From assembly GCA_965230045.1 (NCBI GenBank), contig OZ245940.1:682001-746000 (forward strand): a stretch of DNA of 64,000 nt. Reading direction: 5' to 3'. This DNA comes from G963662905 sp965230045 (GTDB lineage: Bacteria > Bacteroidota > Bacteroidia > Bacteroidales > WRLA01). The stretch's first letter is position 1. Each line of letters opens with the position of its first letter. A program made the position numbers and the translations under genes. This document shows, piece after piece, positions 61,901 to 64,000 of the stretch. Below the pieces are notes generated by a model. The model was not told the DNA's origin and ran no database searches. It worked only from the letters and a program-made list of their open reading frames with translations.

Positions 61901-64000
61901 CCTCAGAAAACAATTATGATGATCTCGTCTTCTATATCGATGGCACAGCGGTTGATTCCTGGTCGGGCGTTATTGACTGGGAACATCATAAATATCCTGT
62001 AACAGCCGGCACGCACATTTTCAAGTGGGCATACGAAAAGGATTACAGCATGTCATCGGGCGATGATGCGGCCTATCTTGATTTCATCATCCTTCCTGCC
62101 TTTGGCACCCCCACCGCCAATGCCGGCAGCGACGCCGAGGTCTGTGAATCCACCGGCCACACCCTCAGCGGTATCGCTTCCAACTACAACAGCATTTTGT
62201 GGGAAACCAGCGGCAACGGCACCTTCGACGATGCCACCAGCCTCACCGCTACCTATACCCCCGGCACCGCTGATGCAACCGCCGGCTTTGCAACCCTGAC
62301 CCTGAACGCCATCGGCGGAGCCGCAACCGCAACCGACGATATGGTGCTCACTGTCAACCCACTGCCCACATCCCCCGATCAGCCCTCAGGCGATGAAGTA
62401 GTATGCGACCAGACACAAGACAATGACTACACCTGCCCGCAACTCAATGATCCCGGTATAACAAGCTACGTATGGGAAATCACGCCCGCTTCAGCCGGAA
62501 CGATCAGCTCCACAGATACCGCAGCCACTGTTAACTGGACCGACACCTTCAGTGGCCTGGCCTATATCAAGGTAAAAGCAGAAAACGCCTGCGGCTATGG
62601 CGACTACAGCGACGAACTCGAAGTATCCGTAAACGAAACCCCGACGCAGGCCGGTACACCATCAGGCAGCCAGGCCGTATGCCAGGGAACAAGCGGAACA
62701 GAATACACCACAACAGGCGCCAATAACGCCACCGATTATACCTGGGCACTAAACCCAACAGATGCCGGAACCATTACGCCCAATGGCACCACAGCCACAA
62801 TTGAATGGTCACAGACCTTCGACGGTACAGCCGACCTAACGGTAACCGGCACCAATGCCTGCGGCGATGGGCCGACCTCCACAGCACTAAATATCACGGT
62901 AGATATCATTCCCGAGCCCGCCATTACAGGCGACGATGCCGCCTGCCAAAACGATACGCTGGTTTATGGCACACCCTCCAATGCAGGCTGCAGCTATAGC
63001 TGGACAATTGCTGGCGGAACCATTGTAGATGGCAGCGGTACCAATGAAGTAAGCGTAGTATGGGACAGCTGGGGCGGCTGCGAGCTTACAGTAACCGAAA
63101 CCAACGACAACAGCGGCTGCGCAGGTACCACAGATCCGTTCGTTGTCACCGTAGCCGAATCACCACAACCAGAAATCACAGGTACAGAAGTTGTGTGTGA
63201 ACAGGAAGAAGGCGCTACCTATGCCACAACGGAAAACACAGGCAATACTTACAACTGGAGTATTACCGGCGGTACTATTGAGAGCGGTCAGGGCACCCAC
63301 GAAATTACAGTAAACTGGGGCACTTACGGAACAGGAACCGTAGAACTGACCGAAACCAATGCCAATGCATGTAACGGCTATGCCGAAACATTCGATGTTG
63401 AAATCATGGAAATCCCACAGGCCGAAGCCGGCGAAGATGTTTCCATTCCAAATGGAACGGCAACACAACTTTATGGCAGTGCAACAGGCGGGTCGGGCAG
63501 TTATAGTTTTCATTGGGAACCCGCTGATAAACTGTTAGATCCCAACGTAGCCGAGCCACAAACCACCGAACTGGACGCCACTACGGTCTTTACGCTCGAG
63601 GTAAGCGACAATACAGGCGGCTGTGCCGGCACCGACCAGGTAACAGTAACTGTAACAGGCGGAGCCTTAGCCGTAACCGTAACAGCCGATGATGCAGCCG
63701 TATGTCCCGGATCAACGACCACGCTGCACGCAATACCCGGAGGCGGATCAGGCGAATACACCTACGCATGGACAAGCGCCCCTGCCGGTTTTACCAGCGA
63801 AGAGCAAAACCCGGAAGTAAGCCCTGAGGTAAATACGACCTACTTTGTGGAAGTGAACGATGGCTACAACAGCATCAGCGGCGAAGTGGCCGTGGCGGTA
63901 CATGCCTTGCCGGAGCAGTTTGAGATCACAGGCGAAGATGCATTTTGTGAAGGCAGCGCAGGCGCAGTAATAGGTCTGGCCTCATCGGAAAGCGGAGTAA
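58948..64000 (+). CDS. Gingipain R-like C25 cysteine peptidase, 3' end outside the window
   Basis: The frame is open from ATG 58948 (MKRFYLLAAISVFLFCFG signal peptide) to the right edge, 1684 codons. A C25 prodomain (about 30-235) precedes the catalytic domain (VKYVIVSDPMFETALQPLVE, about 246; TFVLFCGDVAQIPVF; YYGRFSATN). The dyad is His449 in NYTAHGSSSGWYDPS and Cys482 in MVGNCCLTNKFEE, spaced 33 residues apart exactly as in RgpB; Cys481 beside it makes the nucleophile choice slightly ambiguous. An Ig domain (MTVTYDVMPIAAEDFTVNAP), two DPGET-type modules, a VEDFETGDFS jelly roll and the PKD/Ig block follow. It is closer to authentic gingipains than its neighbour in the catalytic part, while the C-terminal block is almost identical. 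A T9SS sorting domain is expected beyond the edge but not seen. Confidence 0.92.
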   Translation, partial: MKRFYLLAAISVFLFCFGTQTGFAEKIKLTSSDVNQLQVTDKSFDSFKFQSSLSELEFSYENTGDQVFTRLSAEGYTSTMVPGNPSLPVLKKLIEIPQDAQALVEIIDVTFKEYTLEELGINHPVFPYQMSLPKIKNASAPFEYNEEAYAMDAFSPEQLITIEEAGTMRAVRLGRININAVQYNPVQQKLRVYSDITVRVFFENANYQKTLRMKKKTYSPYFTKAYAQLINYEPMQMRDELTQVPVKYVIVSDPMFETALQPLVEWKTEKGYTVIEAYTNDPTVGTTTTSIKAYLQGLYNSGTPEDPAPTFVLFCGDVAQIPVFNGSGHVTDLYYCEYDGDYIPEMYYGRFSATNVSEITPQVAKTVEYEKYEFPDPSFLGECVMVSGVDAGNAPTYGNGQINYGTTYYFNNAHGLLSHTYLYPASGSASAAIIQHVSDGVAYANYTAHGSSSGWYDPSFENSDVPGLQNDHKYPLMVGNCCLTNKFEENSCFGETLLRADGKGALGYIGGTNSTYWDEDYYWGVGVGAISANPTYEGTSLGSYDKVFHDHGESYDDWFTTQGQQNYGGCLAVTESGSSRTQYYWEIYALMGDPSVSIYFGVPPAMTVTYDVMPIAAEDFTVNAPPYSLVAISYEGDLRGTAQTNASGVAVVHFDNPIMGGNDADIVVTGQNYQPFFGTITMAGTDGPYVIKDSFTLDNASGASNPVPGDIVDLSIAMKNVGSENSINTVVDISTTDSYITITDDTENYGTIVAGQSKLITDGYAFSVADSVPDGHMVSVSVSATDGTDVWTSSIGFELFAPNLLAGAISVDDAAGNNNGRLDPGETANIIVALTNNGQATADNVLANLITNSTDITINNPTSDLGDLTPSETDNAIFEITVAPDAAIGSLADFVFDAASGVHYTAEKNFCLNIGLIVEDFETGDFSRYNWTMGGNAPWQIVTSPVYEGVYSAASGDVSDNQESELSITLDVIANDSISFYSKVSSENNYDDLVFYIDGTAVDSWSGVIDWEHHKYPVTAGTHIFKWAYEKDYSMSSGDDAAYLDFIILPAFGTPTANAGSDAEVCESTGHTLSGIASNYNSILWETSGNGTFDDATSLTATYTPGTADATAGFATLTLNAIGGAATATDDMVLTVNPLPTSPDQPSGDEVVCDQTQDNDYTCPQLNDPGITSYVWEITPASAGTISSTDTAATVNWTDTFSGLAYIKVKAENACGYGDYSDELEVSVNETPTQAGTPSGSQAVCQGTSGTEYTTTGANNATDYTWALNPTDAGTITPNGTTATIEWSQTFDGTADLTVTGTNACGDGPTSTALNITVDIIPEPAITGDDAACQNDTLVYGTPSNAGCSYSWTIAGGTIVDGSGTNEVSVVWDSWGGCELTVTETNDNSGCAGTTDPFVVTVAESPQPEITGTEVVCEQEEGATYATTENTGNTYNWSITGGTIESGQGTHEITVNWGTYGTGTVELTETNANACNGYAETFDVEIMEIPQAEAGEDVSIPNGTATQLYGSATGGSGSYSFHWEPADKLLDPNVAEPQTTELDATTVFTLEVSDNTGGCAGTDQVTVTVTGGALAVTVTADDAAVCPGSTTTLHAIPGGGSGEYTYAWTSAPAGFTSEEQNPEVSPEVNTTYFVEVNDGYNSISGEVAVAVHALPEQFEITGEDAFCEGSAGAVIGLASSESGV
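61990..64000 (+). repeat. Near-identical intragenic repeat, copy 2 (continues past the edge)
   Basis: This is the partner of 56008-58018. A separate 59-base perfect match (55789-55847 with 61771-61829) lies upstream at the same offset, and about 150 diverged bases separate it from the main block. That mosaic pattern is typical of gene conversion. Confidence 0.9.

Overview
The window reads as a chromosomal segment of a Bacteroidota bacterium, most likely of the Bacteroidales/Marinilabiliales kind. The evidence is: a SprA-type outer-membrane translocon of the type IX secretion system (T9SS); several very large secreted proteins with T9SS C-terminal sorting domains; a PorV-family protein; a CarboxypepD-reg plus TonB-dependent receptor; TonB and TlpA/DUF4369 paralogs; and many upstream regions carrying the Bacteroidota -7 promoter element TAnnTTTG rather than a sigma70 -10 box. 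No tRNA, rRNA, CRISPR array, prophage or insertion sequence was recognised.

Layout. 1-11.8 kb: a malic enzyme running off the left edge, ruvA, the giant sprA, gcvH and two tandem TonB-like energy transducers. 11.8-18.3 kb: thiL-uvrC on the minus strand, then a periplasmic adaptor gene and an mlaE-mlaF-cvpA block joined by 4-base overlaps. 18.3-30.5 kb: mostly housekeeping, with an M23 peptidase, indolepyruvate oxidoreductase iorA-iorB, an ACP phosphodiesterase-like protein, a propeller-transglutaminase, YjbQ, icd-gltA, a PspC/LiaF-like pair and a TlpA-like lipoprotein. 30.7-34 kb: ahcY and three small envelope proteins. 34-43.1 kb: a tight three-gene unit of TonB-dependent receptor, 1402-residue secreted protein with FlgD/T9SS-like C-terminus, and PorV-family barrel. 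43.2-50 kb: greA, a HIT protein, a PurF-like enzyme, a C69 dipeptidase, a D-threonine-aldolase-like enzyme and a SirB1-like protein. 50-64 kb: three consecutive secreted peptidases, namely an M14 carboxypeptidase and two gingipain-like C25 cysteine peptidases, the last cut by the right edge.

How it fits together. The window holds both a core T9SS component (SprA) and probable clients (M14, two C25 peptidases, the 1402-residue protein), plus a PorV paralog encoded beside one of those clients. PorV proteins hand T9SS cargo from SprA to the attachment machinery, so the 34-43 kb unit may encode a dedicated surface complex. The two C25 genes have divergent catalytic halves but share a block of at least 2.0 kb that is about 98-99% identical by eye. 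Its base composition is richer in G+C, especially at third codon positions, than the flanks, which points to recent duplication or gene conversion of PKD/Ig-like stalk modules.

The observations I consider most worth following are the PorV/receptor/cargo trio, the mosaic C25 pair, a structured intergenic element at 14.86-14.98 kb with an adjacent 21-mer that recurs near 32.24 kb, and a Rieske-like lipoprotein whose expected histidine ligands appear to be missing.
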